DNA of 64,000 nucleotides from Burkholderia multivorans ATCC BAA-247 (GTDB taxonomy: Bacteria > Pseudomonadota > Gammaproteobacteria > Burkholderiales > Burkholderiaceae). Both the position numbers and the translations under genes were made by a program. Positions 1 through 8,296 of this stretch are shown here, piece by piece. The stretch is taken from NCBI RefSeq assembly GCF_000959525.1, contig NZ_CP009830.1, forward strand, positions 486,290 through 550,289, in the 5' to 3' direction. Numbering within the stretch: the stretch's first letter is position 1; each line of letters starts with the position of its first letter. Below the pieces are notes generated by a model that did not search any database, was not told the DNA's origin, and worked only from the letters and a program-made list of their open reading frames with translations.

Positions 1-1525
1 CGCGATTGCGCTGCCGGTAGAGGCTCGACGAGCGGATGTCGGAGGCCGCCTGATCCCGCGCGCGCATCGCGTCGTTCAGCCCGAAGAAGCCGTTCGTCGA
101 ATAGCGGTACGCGGCGATCGCGATGTTCGTCCCGGTGGCGGCGACCGTCTTCGCATAGCTCACGCGGACGCTTTGTCCCGAGTAGCGACGCTCGCCGGGC
201 ACCTGCGTGCTCGCGTGCGTGACGTCGGCGCCGATCGCGCCGAGCGACGTGTTCAGCACGCCGCCCAGCATTGCAGACACGTAGCCTTCGGCCACCGTCA
301 CGCCGCCGTAGCCGGTGAGCGTGTTCGTGAACCCGCGCTGCCACGTCGCCTGCATGAACAGCGGCGACGTGTTGTCGAGGTTGCGAACCGCGCCGGCCGT
401 GAAGCTGTAGCGGTTCTGCCCCGGACGCAGCGACAGCGGGATCGCCGCGAACGGCACCGAGAACGCGTGGACGGAGCCGTCCGCTTCCGTCACGGTCACA
501 TGCAGATCGCCGCCGTAGCCGGTCGGGTACAGATCGTCGATCACGAACGCGCCCGGCGCGACCGTCGTTTCGTACAGCCGCATCCCGTTCTGCGTGATCG
601 TGACCTTCGCGTTCGAGTTCGCGACGCCGCGCACGACCGGCGCATAACCGCGCTGGGATTCCGGCAACATCCGGTCGTCGGTGTACAGCCGAACACCGCG
701 GAACGACGTCGAATCGAACAGATCGCCGGACGTATACGTATCGCCGACAACGAACTGCGACGACCAGCGCGCGACATCGCGCTGCAAATAGGTCGCGACG
801 TTCTGGTAGCGCCGCCCGCCGCGATCGTCCCAGCTGAACGAACCGTTGTGCCGGAAATGCCAGCGCTGCACATTCAGGCCGCCGTCGAGACCGACGTAGC
901 CCTGCGTGTTGCCGTGCCCGCCGCGCATCTGCGAGTGGTAGGTGTTCGCGTTGTAGCCGAGCATCGCGACCGGCACGCCGGCCGTCCACTGATCGGGACT
1001 CACGTACCCGCGCGCGCTGCGGCGCATCGCGATCTGCGGAATGCTCAGATCGAGCCGTTGCTCGCTGAAGTCGAAACTGACGGACGCGTCGGGAATGATC
1101 TGGCCGATACGCAGGCACGCCTCTTCCTGCTCGAACGTCGCGCGAATGTCCTTCGGCAGGCGTGCACGATCGACGCCGATCCGGTCGAGCAGCGCGCGGT
1201 CGAAGCACGGCTGCGCGTCGGGCGTGTTCGGGGCGGCCTTGAACGGAACGTCGGCGCGGCCGACCCAGCGGCCGTCGACGTAGATGTCCGGCGTATAGCG
1301 GCCCGGCCGCACGACGTTGCCGCGCCCGTAGCGCGACACGTCGATCGCGCCGGCACCTTGCAGAAACGCGCTCTCGAATTCGACCTGTGCAAACTCCGTC
1401 TGCGCGACCTGGAACGTTTCACCGGGCTCGCCGGCACGCGCCTGCGCCTGCCATCCCGCGATAATGGTGAGAAGCAGTGCGCAGATAGGCTTCAGGCGCG
1501 GCTGGTTGTCTAGCCTCCGATCCAT
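1..1525 (-). CDS. Fimbrial outer-membrane usher (FimD/PapC family), 3' end outside the window
   Basis: The reading frame runs leftward off the window and holds about 508 codons, so the C-terminal part of an usher (usually 800-880 residues) is missing. After a signal peptide (basic start, then a hydrophobic stretch ending near ...QAQARA) come the usher N-terminal domain (FNxxFL-like segment, VDIYVDGRWVGR, paired cysteines) and the start of the beta-barrel with the typical TITQNGMRLYETTVAPGAF and DDLYPTGYGGDL stretches. The ATG at 1525 is chosen because GAGAGG lies just upstream; an in-frame ATG at 1540 is the alternative. The usher receives chaperone-subunit complexes and secretes and assembles the pilus. 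It is the third gene in the order subunit, chaperone, usher, all read leftward. Confidence 0.93.
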   Translation of the reverse strand, partial: MDRRLDNQPRLKPICALLLTIIAGWQAQARAGEPGETFQVAQTEFAQVEFESAFLQGAGAIDVSRYGRGNVVRPGRYTPDIYVDGRWVGRADVPFKAAPNTPDAQPCFDRALLDRIGVDRARLPKDIRATFEQEEACLRIGQIIPDASVSFDFSEQRLDLSIPQIAMRRSARGYVSPDQWTAGVPVAMLGYNANTYHSQMRGGHGNTQGYVGLDGGLNVQRWHFRHNGSFSWDDRGGRRYQNVATYLQRDVARWSSQFVVGDTYTSGDLFDSTSFRGVRLYTDDRMLPESQRGYAPVVRGVANSNAKVTITQNGMRLYETTVAPGAFVIDDLYPTGYGGDLHVTVTEADGSVHAFSVPFAAIPLSLRPGQNRYSFTAGAVRNLDNTSPLFMQATWQRGFTNTLTGYGGVTVAEGYVSAMLGGVLNTSLGAIGADVTHASTQVPGERRYSGQSVRVSYAKTVAATGTNIAIAAYRYSTNGFFGLNDAMRARDQAASDIRSSSLYRQRNR

Positions 1526-1628
1526 GACTTGCCTCTCCATATTCACCACGCCCTTGTTTCGATTCGGTTGTATCGGCCGGGCAGACCCGTGCGGGCCTAA
1601 CCGGTTGCGAACGGGTCACGCCGTGCGG

Positions 1629-2369
1629 TCATTGCGCGACATCGGACTGATGGGCATGACTCGCGCCCCAGTCGTCCATGCTGCTGAACACGACCTTGCC
1701 GGCCGTAACGTCGGCGGACAGTGCGCCGTCGATCGGGAACGATGCGGTCTCGCCGGGCCGCACGAAGCCGACTCCCGCCTCGAGCGTCTTGCCGTTCGCG
1801 ACGAGCGCGATGCCGGACAGGTTGACGACGTAAGGCGTCGGGTTGGTCGCTTCGAGCACCGGACGACGCTCGGCGTCGGCCGCGATCCGCCATTTCAGTT
1901 GCGACGGCGCGTCGAGCGCATTGCCGGACAGCCCGGCCGGCCGGTACATCAGCTTCACGCGTGTGCGGAACGCGAGCTGCAGCCGGTTCGCGTCCTCATC
2001 GACCGCCGCTTTCGGCGGCACGTCGAGCACGTTCAGCCAGAACAGCGACTCCTTGTCGGCCGGCAACGGCTCTCCGGTGTGGAGGATCCGCAGCGTCTGG
2101 CCCTTGCCGCCTTCGATGCGGAAAATCGACGGGGTAATCACGAACGGGACGTCGATGCTCTCCGGGGCAGCACGTTCGTCGCCCCTGTCGATCCACGTCT
2201 GAACCAGCGCCGGACGCTTGCCGTCGTTGGTCATCTGGATCGTGACTTCCTTCTCGTTCGCGTCGAACACCACGCGCGTGCCGGACAACGTCACGCTCGC
2301 GTGTGCAAACGAAAAGCTCAGCGCGAACGTCATCCACGCGAGCAGGTGGCGGTAGGAACGTGCGTTCAT
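1629..2369 (-). CDS. Periplasmic fimbrial chaperone (PapD/FimC family)
   Basis: 246 residues, normal for the family. It opens with a signal peptide (hydrophobic core followed by SFAHA|SV) and continues with the PapD N-terminal immunoglobulin-like domain: GTRVVFDANEKEVTIQMTN, PALVQTWID, FVITPSIFRIEGGKGQTLRI. The conserved Arg of the GTR motif and the Lys of GGKGQTLRI match the subunit-binding cleft residues of the family. The C-terminal domain includes NPTPYVVNLSG. The frame is open further upstream, but the ATG at 2369 has AGGAGAGG just before it and directly precedes the signal peptide. It lies between the major subunit and usher genes and should donate a strand to pilin subunits in the periplasm. 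Confidence 0.95.
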   Translation of the reverse strand: MNARSYRHLLAWMTFALSFSFAHASVTLSGTRVVFDANEKEVTIQMTNDGKRPALVQTWIDRGDERAAPESIDVPFVITPSIFRIEGGKGQTLRILHTGEPLPADKESLFWLNVLDVPPKAAVDEDANRLQLAFRTRVKLMYRPAGLSGNALDAPSQLKWRIAADAERRPVLEATNPTPYVVNLSGIALVANGKTLEAGVGFVRPGETASFPIDGALSADVTAGKVVFSSMDDWGASHAHQSDVAQ

Positions 2370-2481
2370 CTTTCCTCTCCTGTCATTGGTACTGCGAATC
2401 AACTGCTTGTCACGCATTCGAAAGAGCCGACGCCGACCGGCCGCGCGAGGCGGCCGGCAACGTCAATCGACGCGTCGCGGA

Positions 2482-3066
2482 TCAGGGATACGTGAGCGAG
2501 TAAGTGACGTTCGAATTGGCCGAGCCGCCGGTGACCGGACCGGTCGCGACGTACTGCGCCGCGAATTGCAGCGTCGCAGTGCCGGTGCCATCGAGCGCGG
2601 TGTCGATGTCGGCGACCTGCACGCCCTGCATGCCGGTGTCGGCGCCGATCTTGATCGGCTGGTACTTGTCGTTCAGGATCGCGATCTCGACGCCCTTCGC
2701 GGCATCGTCACCCGTCAGCTTCAGACGGCCGTTGCCATTGACGGTCGGCCCCGGTTCGAACGCGACCGACACCTTCTTCACCGGCGCCGGAATCACGGTC
2801 GTGCCGTCTTCGCCCTTCTTGTCGGTGGTGCAGCCCGACAGCGCGAGCGTGAACGGCGTACGGCCGGCCGTTGCACCGACGGTCGCCAGCTGGTTCGTCG
2901 CTGCGCGCGGCAGCTGCACGGTCAGATCGTTCGTGCCGCCGTTGATCTTGCAGGTGGACGCGACCACCGAGCCCTGGAAGGTGATCGTGCCTTCCGACGC
3001 GTGTGCCGCGTTCATCGCGACGAATGCCAGACCGGCTGCCGCCGTCAGGAGTGAATATTTGGTCAT
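2482..3066 (-). CDS. Major fimbrial subunit, type 1 (FimA-like) pilin
   Basis: 194 residues with a clear signal peptide (hydrophobic core ending ...AAHASEG) followed by the type-1 pilin fold: TITFQGSVVASTCKI with the first conserved Cys, the second Cys in FTLALSGC, and the C-terminal beta-zipper ending in a penultimate aromatic (SNVTYSLTYP), as needed for chaperone and usher recognition. It is the first gene of the leftward subunit-chaperone-usher set. Only a weak ribosome site (CTGGAAAT) precedes the ATG at 3066. A terminator-like hairpin lies 25 bp upstream of the start codon (separate entry), so the gene either has leader-controlled expression or starts just inside it. Confidence 0.95.
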   Translation of the reverse strand: MTKYSLLTAAAGLAFVAMNAAHASEGTITFQGSVVASTCKINGGTNDLTVQLPRAATNQLATVGATAGRTPFTLALSGCTTDKKGEDGTTVIPAPVKKVSVAFEPGPTVNGNGRLKLTGDDAAKGVEIAILNDKYQPIKIGADTGMQGVQVADIDTALDGTGTATLQFAAQYVATGPVTGGSANSNVTYSLTYP

Positions 3067-3090
3067 AGAGATTTCCAGTTTCTATCGGTC

Positions 3091-3116
3091 AATAAAAAAT
3101 CGACGGTATTCGTCGA
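3091..3116 (-). terminator. Rho-independent terminator or fimA-leader attenuator
   Basis: On the minus strand TCGACG-AATAC-CGTCGA forms a 6-bp stem with a 5-nt loop and is followed by TTTTTTATT. It fits as the terminator of the response regulator gene ending at 3248. It also lies only 25 bp upstream of the fimA start codon, so any fimA promoter further upstream would have to read through it. Confidence 0.65.
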
Positions 3117-3121
3117 CCAAG

Positions 3122-3159
3122 CGAAGTAAATCGAAAGACTTCGTTATTCAATCAGTCAA
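3122..3159 (-). promoter_or_regulatory. Candidate fimA promoter region with inverted repeat CGAAGT-N10-ACTTCG
   Basis: The intergenic stretch is markedly AT-rich. On the minus strand a TTGACT (3159-3154) could be a -35 element; no good -10 is seen at 17 bp (best is TTTCGA). A perfect 6-bp inverted repeat, CGAAGT (3122-3127) and ACTTCG (3138-3143), lies where a -10 region would be and could be an operator for the neighbouring RcsB-like regulator. This is inferred from position only. Confidence 0.35.
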
Positions 3160-3247
3160 TAACTCACGCCATCCATCACCTCCCATGCGCCCGTCACGAC
3201 AGCGCGCCACTCCCGATTCAATCGGTTTCTTCATAATTTCCCACCGA

Positions 3248-3904
3248 TCATGGCGATAAATCGCCAAGCCCGAGATTCATTGCACATTCGATCAGCGCGA
3301 CATCGGTCTTTGCACCGAGCTTTTTCATTGCGGACGTTTTCTGCGCACTGATCGTCTGTTTACCCTTCTTCAACTGCACCGCAATTTCGCCGACCGATAG
3401 TCCGGACAAGTAAAGCCGGATAATTTCGATTTCGCGCGGCGACAGTTTTGCGATGCGGTCGCCGTTTTCGGTCGACGCATGTTCCAGCGCGGACCGCACT
3501 TTCGGCGACAGATACTGACCGCCGCCATAACCCATGTGGATCGCGGTGACGATATGATTGACTTCGTCGAACTTGCTGACGATGCTCGACACGCCGCTTT
3601 GCAGAATCGCATGCGCAAGAACGGGGCTTTCATGTCTTAGCAACGTCACGATCGCCATATCCGGAAACGTGCGCTTCAGATAACCGAGCAATGCCAGTCC
3701 TTCAAGATTTCCGCTGCCGCGAATCGAATAATCGAGCAGCACGACATCGCATCGCACGTTCTGCAGCGTTTCGATCAGCTCATCGGTACTTCTGCACAGT
3801 GCGGCAAGTTCGATTGCGCCTGAGTGGATCGCAACGTATTCCATTCCGGCGAGCATCAACGGCCGGTCGTTTGCAATCACGGTTCGAACGCTGAATTTAT
3901 CCAT
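3248..3904 (-). CDS. RcsB-like response regulator (REC domain plus LuxR-type HTH)
   Basis: 218 residues. Residues 6-120 form a receiver domain with the acidic residue D13 (AND), phospho-acceptor D58 (VVLLDYS) and conserved K111 (IVSK). Residues 153-212 form a LuxR/NarL HTH: LSPREIEIIRLYLSGLSVGEIA, then KQTISAQKTSAMKKLGAKTD, which closely resembles the RcsB recognition helix. It probably controls the adjoining fimbrial genes: the pilin operon lies downstream on the same strand and the adhesin is divergent. No sensor kinase lies in the window. The start codon and Shine-Dalgarno are inside a hairpin (separate entry), suggesting control of translation. Confidence 0.9.
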   Translation of the reverse strand: MDKFSVRTVIANDRPLMLAGMEYVAIHSGAIELAALCRSTDELIETLQNVRCDVVLLDYSIRGSGNLEGLALLGYLKRTFPDMAIVTLLRHESPVLAHAILQSGVSSIVSKFDEVNHIVTAIHMGYGGGQYLSPKVRSALEHASTENGDRIAKLSPREIEIIRLYLSGLSVGEIAVQLKKGKQTISAQKTSAMKKLGAKTDVALIECAMNLGLGDLSP

Positions 3905-3936
3905 GATGGTCCCCGTACAGCGATGCGGACCATCAT
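3903..3936 (-). promoter_or_regulatory. 10-bp hairpin enclosing the ribosome site of the response regulator
   Basis: On the mRNA, ATGATGGTCC (3936-3927) and GGACCATCAT (3912-3903) are perfect complements separated by 14 nt. The second arm includes part of the GGGGA Shine-Dalgarno and the first two bases of the ATG at 3904. Folded, the site would be hidden from ribosomes. Nothing shows what opens it: a protein, temperature or a small RNA are all possible. As DNA it is also a perfect operator-type repeat. Confidence 0.6.
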
Positions 3937-4434
3937 CTCGACATGTCCGCTACATCGCAGCCGCCGATCCACATGAAGTTGTTTTGAATGCGGATCGACC
4001 GAGCGAATACTATCAATCCGTTTACAGGATGGATATGGGACAGATGCTCGATTTTTGAATAATCGATAAGACTTGTACTAACGCCGCGCAGGACCGCACC
4101 AAGCCGTATTTTCGGGAAAGCAGTCGAATGACCAGTACCGGCCGCACCGATTACCAGCGCCGATATACGGAGGATCGCCACGAAATCGGACACGTCCTAA
4201 TTAATCTCAATATTTCGAGCAATCGTCCCATTTCCCTCGTGGAGACGCATTGCTAAGATCGCCGGCACGGCGATCGCGGCACCGATTCTCACGTGCATGC
4301 GATCGGCATTCATCCACCCGCCCGATCCCCCGGCTTGAAAAGGGAGTCGACTCATACGAACGCCACGGCATTGTCCAGGCAGTTCCCGGATCCGGATTTC
4401 CAGGACGTTCGTCATCCTACTTGCCAGGCAGCCC
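3937..4434. other. Intergenic region between divergent response regulator and adhesin genes
   Basis: About 500 bp, clearly less GC-rich than its surroundings, so probably regulatory rather than coding. It must contain the promoters of both divergent genes. I see no convincing consensus promoter: TTGAAT at 4055 and TACTAA at 4076 are only 15 bp apart. An 86-codon minus-strand frame at 3933-4193 has no recognisable product. Confidence 0.5.
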
Positions 4435-5352
4435 ATGAACATCATGCTCCGTATCATTCGCCCTGCGCTCGTCGTAGCGGCGCTCATCCATTCTTCGCTT
4501 GCGCTCAGTGCGAGCATCTATGCGTTCGGCAATGCCGAAATGACCGCACCCACCGGTATCGGCGTCGGCACCGTGTTCGCCCGCTACACGCTCACACCGA
4601 ACGATGTATGCGGAAAGCCCGTTTGCACCATCACGCAGGTGCTTCGGTACAACAAAGGCAGCATCTGGGGTTCCCCGACGACGAGCGATTCGCTCGAAAC
4701 GAATGTGCCGGGCGTCTCGGTGCAGGTCGTCCTCGACGGGAAGGTGGTCAAAGAGCGATTCAGCGGGCGTTTCTCCGGCACCGGCGAGGTTCAGTTGCTC
4801 CGGAACAGTGCGCCCATATCGAGCGGGAAATTCGCGAGCGGGTCGTTCAACACCTATTACCTCCTGACTTACGACGACGGATCGTGGGCAGGCACGAACA
4901 CGTCGATCTATCTGAACGGCAGCGTCCGGGCCATCGCCGGCGCATGCAAGATTCCGGAGGAGACGGTCCTGATGCCGACCGTCTATACGTCGCAATTCAA
5001 GGGCGTCGGTTCATCGATCGGCAAGACGCCGTTTCAGATCCGCGTGAACGATTGCCCAGCCGGTTTCAATCGCGTGGAATTCGGCTTTTACCCGACACAA
5101 GGCGTCGTTTCCGCCATACCCGGCACGCTGCAACTGGCACCCGGTTCCACGACCGCGGGCATCGGCGTGCAACTGACCGACGAAGCGGGGACGCCGGTCA
5201 CGTTCCAGTCTCCTCAATTGCTGAGCGCTTACGACCGAACCGTCGGCGGAAACTATTCGATTCCGATGACGGCGTCTTACGTGCAGACCGAACCGAGCAT
5301 GCAACCGGGCCCCGTCAACGCGACGATGGTCGTGCTGCTCAATTATCTTTAA
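4435..5352 (+). CDS. Fimbrial tip adhesin, two-domain (FimH-like architecture)
   Basis: 305 residues with a signal peptide (hydrophobic residues 4-25, cleavage near ALSAS). The first half (about 26-165) is unlike the pilin domain and contains a Cys pair (DVCGKPVCTITQ), consistent with a receptor-binding domain. The second half (about 170-305) is a pilin-like domain with a Cys pair (GACKI and NDCPAGF) and a C-terminal beta-strand ending MVVLLNYL. Length and architecture match tip adhesins, not the major pilin. The gene is separated from the usher operon by the response regulator and faces the other way, so it has its own promoter. Start is ATG 4435 or 4444; no strong ribosome site distinguishes them. 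Confidence 0.8.
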   Translation: MNIMLRIIRPALVVAALIHSSLALSASIYAFGNAEMTAPTGIGVGTVFARYTLTPNDVCGKPVCTITQVLRYNKGSIWGSPTTSDSLETNVPGVSVQVVLDGKVVKERFSGRFSGTGEVQLLRNSAPISSGKFASGSFNTYYLLTYDDGSWAGTNTSIYLNGSVRAIAGACKIPEETVLMPTVYTSQFKGVGSSIGKTPFQIRVNDCPAGFNRVEFGFYPTQGVVSAIPGTLQLAPGSTTAGIGVQLTDEAGTPVTFQSPQLLSAYDRTVGGNYSIPMTASYVQTEPSMQPGPVNATMVVLLNYL

Positions 5353-5421
5353 TCGGGCCGGACGCCTGTTTTTCTGCCGATCCCGTTTCATCCGATTCGA
5401 CTAGAATGTCCGGCTCCGCCG

Positions 5422-5439
5422 ACCGAGCGATCGCTCGGT
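5422..5439. repeat. 18-bp perfect palindrome
   Basis: ACCGAGCGATCGCTCGGT is a perfect palindrome 70 bp after the adhesin stop and about 170 bp before the esterase. No T-run follows on either strand, so it is not a typical terminator. It could be an operator for a dimeric regulator. Confidence 0.6.
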
Positions 5440-5609
5440 ATCGGTGTTGCTGCCGTCGCGTCATTCGATGACACCGATCGTTCGTCCGGCCGTACCGACA
5501 GACGATCGCACACGGCACGCTGACGTTCGCGGCAGCACGACACCTGCGCTGCCTCCATCGACCTCCGCCGGCGTTCGCAGCTGTCGAGCGCGCTGCCGGC
5601 ACGGAACGC

Positions 5610-6767
5610 GTGATGCCCAGGAAAAAATCCGGCGTTCGGTTATGGCCTTTCGACCTGCGCGGCATCGCGACCGCCGCCCGGCCGAAGAAGAAACCCGCGC
5701 GGCCCGCGACGTCGGTCGCGCGCGTGGGCGCTGTGCGAACCGCCAAACGCGCGGCCGCGGCGCCCGCCGCCCGCACGTCGGTACGCGACGCACCCGGCAC
5801 CTGGCTACGCTCGTTTCATTCGGCGCGCCCGGCCGCCGGACAGCTGATCAATCATCTTGCGTATGCGTTGTATCTGCCCGCCTCGGCCGCTGCCGCAGCC
5901 GGGCCGACGCGCGGTGCGATGCCGCTCGTCGTGATGCTGCACGGATGCAAGCAGACCGCCGAGTCGTTCGCGGCCGGCACGCGCATCTGCCGCGTCGCGG
6001 AGCGCGCCGGATTTGCGGTGCTGTTTCCCGAACAGGCAAAAACCGCGCATGCGCAACGCTGCTGGAACTGGCATGGCGACGCGTCGCAGTCGGAGGCACC
6101 GGCGATCGCGTCGCTGATCGATGCGGTCGCCCGCGAGCGTGCGATCGACCGCGACCGCATCTATCTGGCCGGCATGTCGGCCGGCGCCGGGCTCGCGGCG
6201 CGGCTCGCGATCCGCTATCCCGATCTGTTCGCGGCCGTCGGGCTGCATTCGGGCCCGGCGATCGCGCCGCCGTTGTCGACGATGGCCGCGGTCGGCCTGA
6301 TGCGCCGCGGTCTGCGCGACGACCCGATCGGCGTCGCGGACGCATGCGCGGACGCTGCCGCATATCCCGGGATGCCGGCGCTGATCGTGCACGGCGCCCT
6401 CGATGCGGTCGTGGCCGACCGCAATGCGGCGCAGCTCGGCCTCGCGTTCGCGCGGCTGAACCGGCTCGTCGACGAACACGGCGCGCCGCGCGTCGGCGAG
6501 CAGCGCACGTACGTCGAAGGGGACGCCGAATACACCGACTATCTGCGCGCCGGCCGCGCGATCGTCCGGGTGTGCGTCGTGCGCCGGCTCGCGCATGCGT
6601 GGAGCGGCGGCGATCCGCGCGAGCCGTTCCACTCGGCTACCGGGCCCGATGCGACCGCGATGTTCTGGAATTTCTTTCGGCGGCGCCGCCGCGCGCGGCC
6701 GCCGGCCCGCCTGTCGCGCACGCGAAGCGAACCGCGCGTGCGCACAGCAGGTAAGCTTGCGCGTTGA
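5610..6767 (+). CDS. Esterase of the PHB-depolymerase (LpqC/COG3509) family
   Basis: 385 residues from the GTG at 5610; the ATG at 5613 is equally possible, and neither has a good ribosome site. Residues 1-60 are rich in Arg, Lys, Ala and Pro without a clear signal peptide. The catalytic domain has the oxyanion loop VVMLHGCKQT (about 108-115), the nucleophile elbow GMSAG (Ser190), a likely acid at Asp265 (VHGALDAVV) and the base at His329 (RRLAHAWSGG). The CWNWH segment is typical of this family. It would hydrolyse polyhydroxyalkanoate or a small carboxylic ester such as a feruloyl ester; the substrate cannot be told from sequence. The C-terminus is a basic tail. Its neighbours are unrelated. 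Confidence 0.85.
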   Translation: MMPRKKSGVRLWPFDLRGIATAARPKKKPARPATSVARVGAVRTAKRAAAAPAARTSVRDAPGTWLRSFHSARPAAGQLINHLAYALYLPASAAAAAGPTRGAMPLVVMLHGCKQTAESFAAGTRICRVAERAGFAVLFPEQAKTAHAQRCWNWHGDASQSEAPAIASLIDAVARERAIDRDRIYLAGMSAGAGLAARLAIRYPDLFAAVGLHSGPAIAPPLSTMAAVGLMRRGLRDDPIGVADACADAAAYPGMPALIVHGALDAVVADRNAAQLGLAFARLNRLVDEHGAPRVGEQRTYVEGDAEYTDYLRAGRAIVRVCVVRRLAHAWSGGDPREPFHSATGPDATAMFWNFFRRRRRARPPARLSRTRSEPRVRTAGKLAR

Positions 6768-6827
6768 GCCGCCGAACGCCGCGTCGCCACGCGCGCCGAG
6801 CGGTACGACGACCGCCCTGTTCCGACT

Positions 6828-8099
6828 ATGCAGACGCCCACGACGCCTTCCGAATCGCCCGCCGCCACGCATTCGTGGTGGGGAGTATGGGCCTTGGCCC
6901 TGTCCGCCTTCATTTTCAATACCACCGAGTTCGTACCGGTCGCGCTGCTCGGTGCGATCGGCGACAGCCTTCATATGGCGCCCACCGACGTCGGATTAAT
7001 GCTGACGATCTACGCGTGGACCGTTGCGCTCACGTCGCTGCCCCTCACGCTGCTGACGCGCAAGGTCGAGCGCCGCCGGCTGCTCGTCTCGGTATTCGCG
7101 CTGTTCATTGCGAGCCATGTCGTGACCGGCGTCGCGTGGAATTTCCCGCTGCTCGTCATCGGCCGGCTCGGCATCGCCGGCGCGCACGCGGTGTTCTGGT
7201 CGATCTCGATCGCGCTCGCGGTCCGGCTCGCACCGCCCGACAAGAAAAGCCGCGCGCTCGGGCTGATCGCGACCGGCACCGCGATCGCGATGGTGGCCGG
7301 CATCCCGCTCGGCCGCGTGATCGGCGAGACGCTCGGCTGGCGGATGACGTTCCTCGCCATCGCCGCCACGGCGGTCGTCCCGCTGCTGATGCTGCGCTTT
7401 ACGCTGCCTGAGCTGCCGAGCCATCGCACCGGCTCGCTCGCAAGCGTTCCGGCGCTGCTGCGCAATCCGGCGCTGATCCTGCTGTACGCGATCACGATCC
7501 TCGTCGTGTCCGCGCACTTCACGTCGTACACGTATATCGAGCCGTTCGTCCGCCACGTGAATCATGCGAGCGAGAACCGGATCACGTACATCCTCGTGCT
7601 GTTCGGCGCGGCCGGCATTCCGGCGGCCGTCTGCTTCAACCGCCTGTTTCCGGCAAGGCCAGCGCAATTCCTGCTCGGATCGATCGTCGCGACGTCGACG
7701 TGCCTGCTGATCCTGTTCCCAAGCGCGCTCACGATCGTCACGCTGTCGGCGCACACGGTCGCATGGGGTGGCGCGATCATCTGCTTCGGTCTCGCGATGC
7801 AGGCGTGGGTGCTGAAGCTCGCGCCCGATGCGACCGACCTCGCGATGTCGATCTATTCGGCGCTGTACAACGTCGGGATCGGCGGCGGCGCGCTGCTCGG
7901 CAACCACATCGCGAACGATTTCGGGCTGCCGTGGATCGGCACGTTCGGCGGACTGCTCGGCGGGCTCGGGGCCGCGCTCTGCTGGCTCGCGTTGCGGCTG
8001 CATGCGCGGCGCGCGGCCGCGGTTGCCGATGCCGCCGCCGCGTCCGGGTCCGGGTCCGCTCGAGCAGCATCGCATCCTGCAACGCCTGCCGCCGATTGA
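6828..8099 (+). CDS. sotB: Sugar efflux transporter, MFS family (SotB/YdeA-like)
   Basis: 423 residues and twelve predicted membrane segments. The start WALALSAFIFNTTEFVPVALL is the hallmark of the SotB/YdeA drug:H+ antiporter-1 branch, as is LMLTIYAWTVALTSLPLTLL in helix 2. The LTRKVERRRLL loop is the MFS motif between helices 2 and 3. The family exports arabinose, other sugars or small toxic compounds. The ATG at 6828 has no clear ribosome site. The Ala-rich C-terminal tail (about 395-423) overlaps on the other strand with a possible small gene (7853-8296). Confidence 0.85.
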   Translation: MQTPTTPSESPAATHSWWGVWALALSAFIFNTTEFVPVALLGAIGDSLHMAPTDVGLMLTIYAWTVALTSLPLTLLTRKVERRRLLVSVFALFIASHVVTGVAWNFPLLVIGRLGIAGAHAVFWSISIALAVRLAPPDKKSRALGLIATGTAIAMVAGIPLGRVIGETLGWRMTFLAIAATAVVPLLMLRFTLPELPSHRTGSLASVPALLRNPALILLYAITILVVSAHFTSYTYIEPFVRHVNHASENRITYILVLFGAAGIPAAVCFNRLFPARPAQFLLGSIVATSTCLLILFPSALTIVTLSAHTVAWGGAIICFGLAMQAWVLKLAPDATDLAMSIYSALYNVGIGGGALLGNHIANDFGLPWIGTFGGLLGGLGAALCWLALRLHARRAAAVADAAAASGSGSARAASHPATPAAD

Positions 8100-8296
8100 T
8101 CGCCGGATCGCGGGCGGCCGGCAACGCCGCGCGTGACGGCCGCATCTGACGGAAAAAGCGCACCGATCACGCTCGCGCGACCGCCTTCGTCGTCGGGCAG
8201 TTGCGGCTGCCCGCGCGCGAACGCCGGTGCGATCGCGGCCGTCAGCGCGACCGCGATCGCGAACCTCGCCGCACGCATCGTCGTTCCGCGCGGCAT
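7853..8296 (-). CDS. Possible small secreted protein, translationally coupled to the DUF4148 gene
   Basis: Not recognised. Its ATG at 8296 overlaps the DUF4148 stop codon as TGATG, a classic coupling arrangement. The first 30 residues form a good signal peptide: an in-frame Met at 8278 begins a hydrophobic stretch ending APAFA. Codon use is typical of the region as far as about 8200 and then becomes unlike a real gene, and the last third runs antisense to sotB. The real product may therefore be a short secreted peptide or a frameshifted remnant. Confidence 0.3.
   Translation of the reverse strand: MPRGTTMRAARFAIAVALTAAIAPAFARGQPQLPDDEGGRASVIGALFPSDAAVTRGVAGRPRSGDQSAAGVAGCDAARADPDPDAAAASATAAARRACSRNASQQSAAPSPPSSPPNVPIHGSPKSFAMWLPSSAPPPIPTLYSAE

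Noticed and set aside
173-1513. A 446-codon plus-strand frame at the left edge
   Set aside because: It is antisense to the usher gene, whose signal peptide and barrel motifs are unmistakable.
4055-4082. TTGAAT and TACTAA as a sigma-70 promoter for the adhesin
   Set aside because: Spacer of 15 bp is short and the start codon is over 350 bp away.
3933-4193. An 86-codon minus-strand frame upstream of the response regulator
   Set aside because: No recognisable domain and no good ribosome site, and it lies in an AT-rich regulatory gap.
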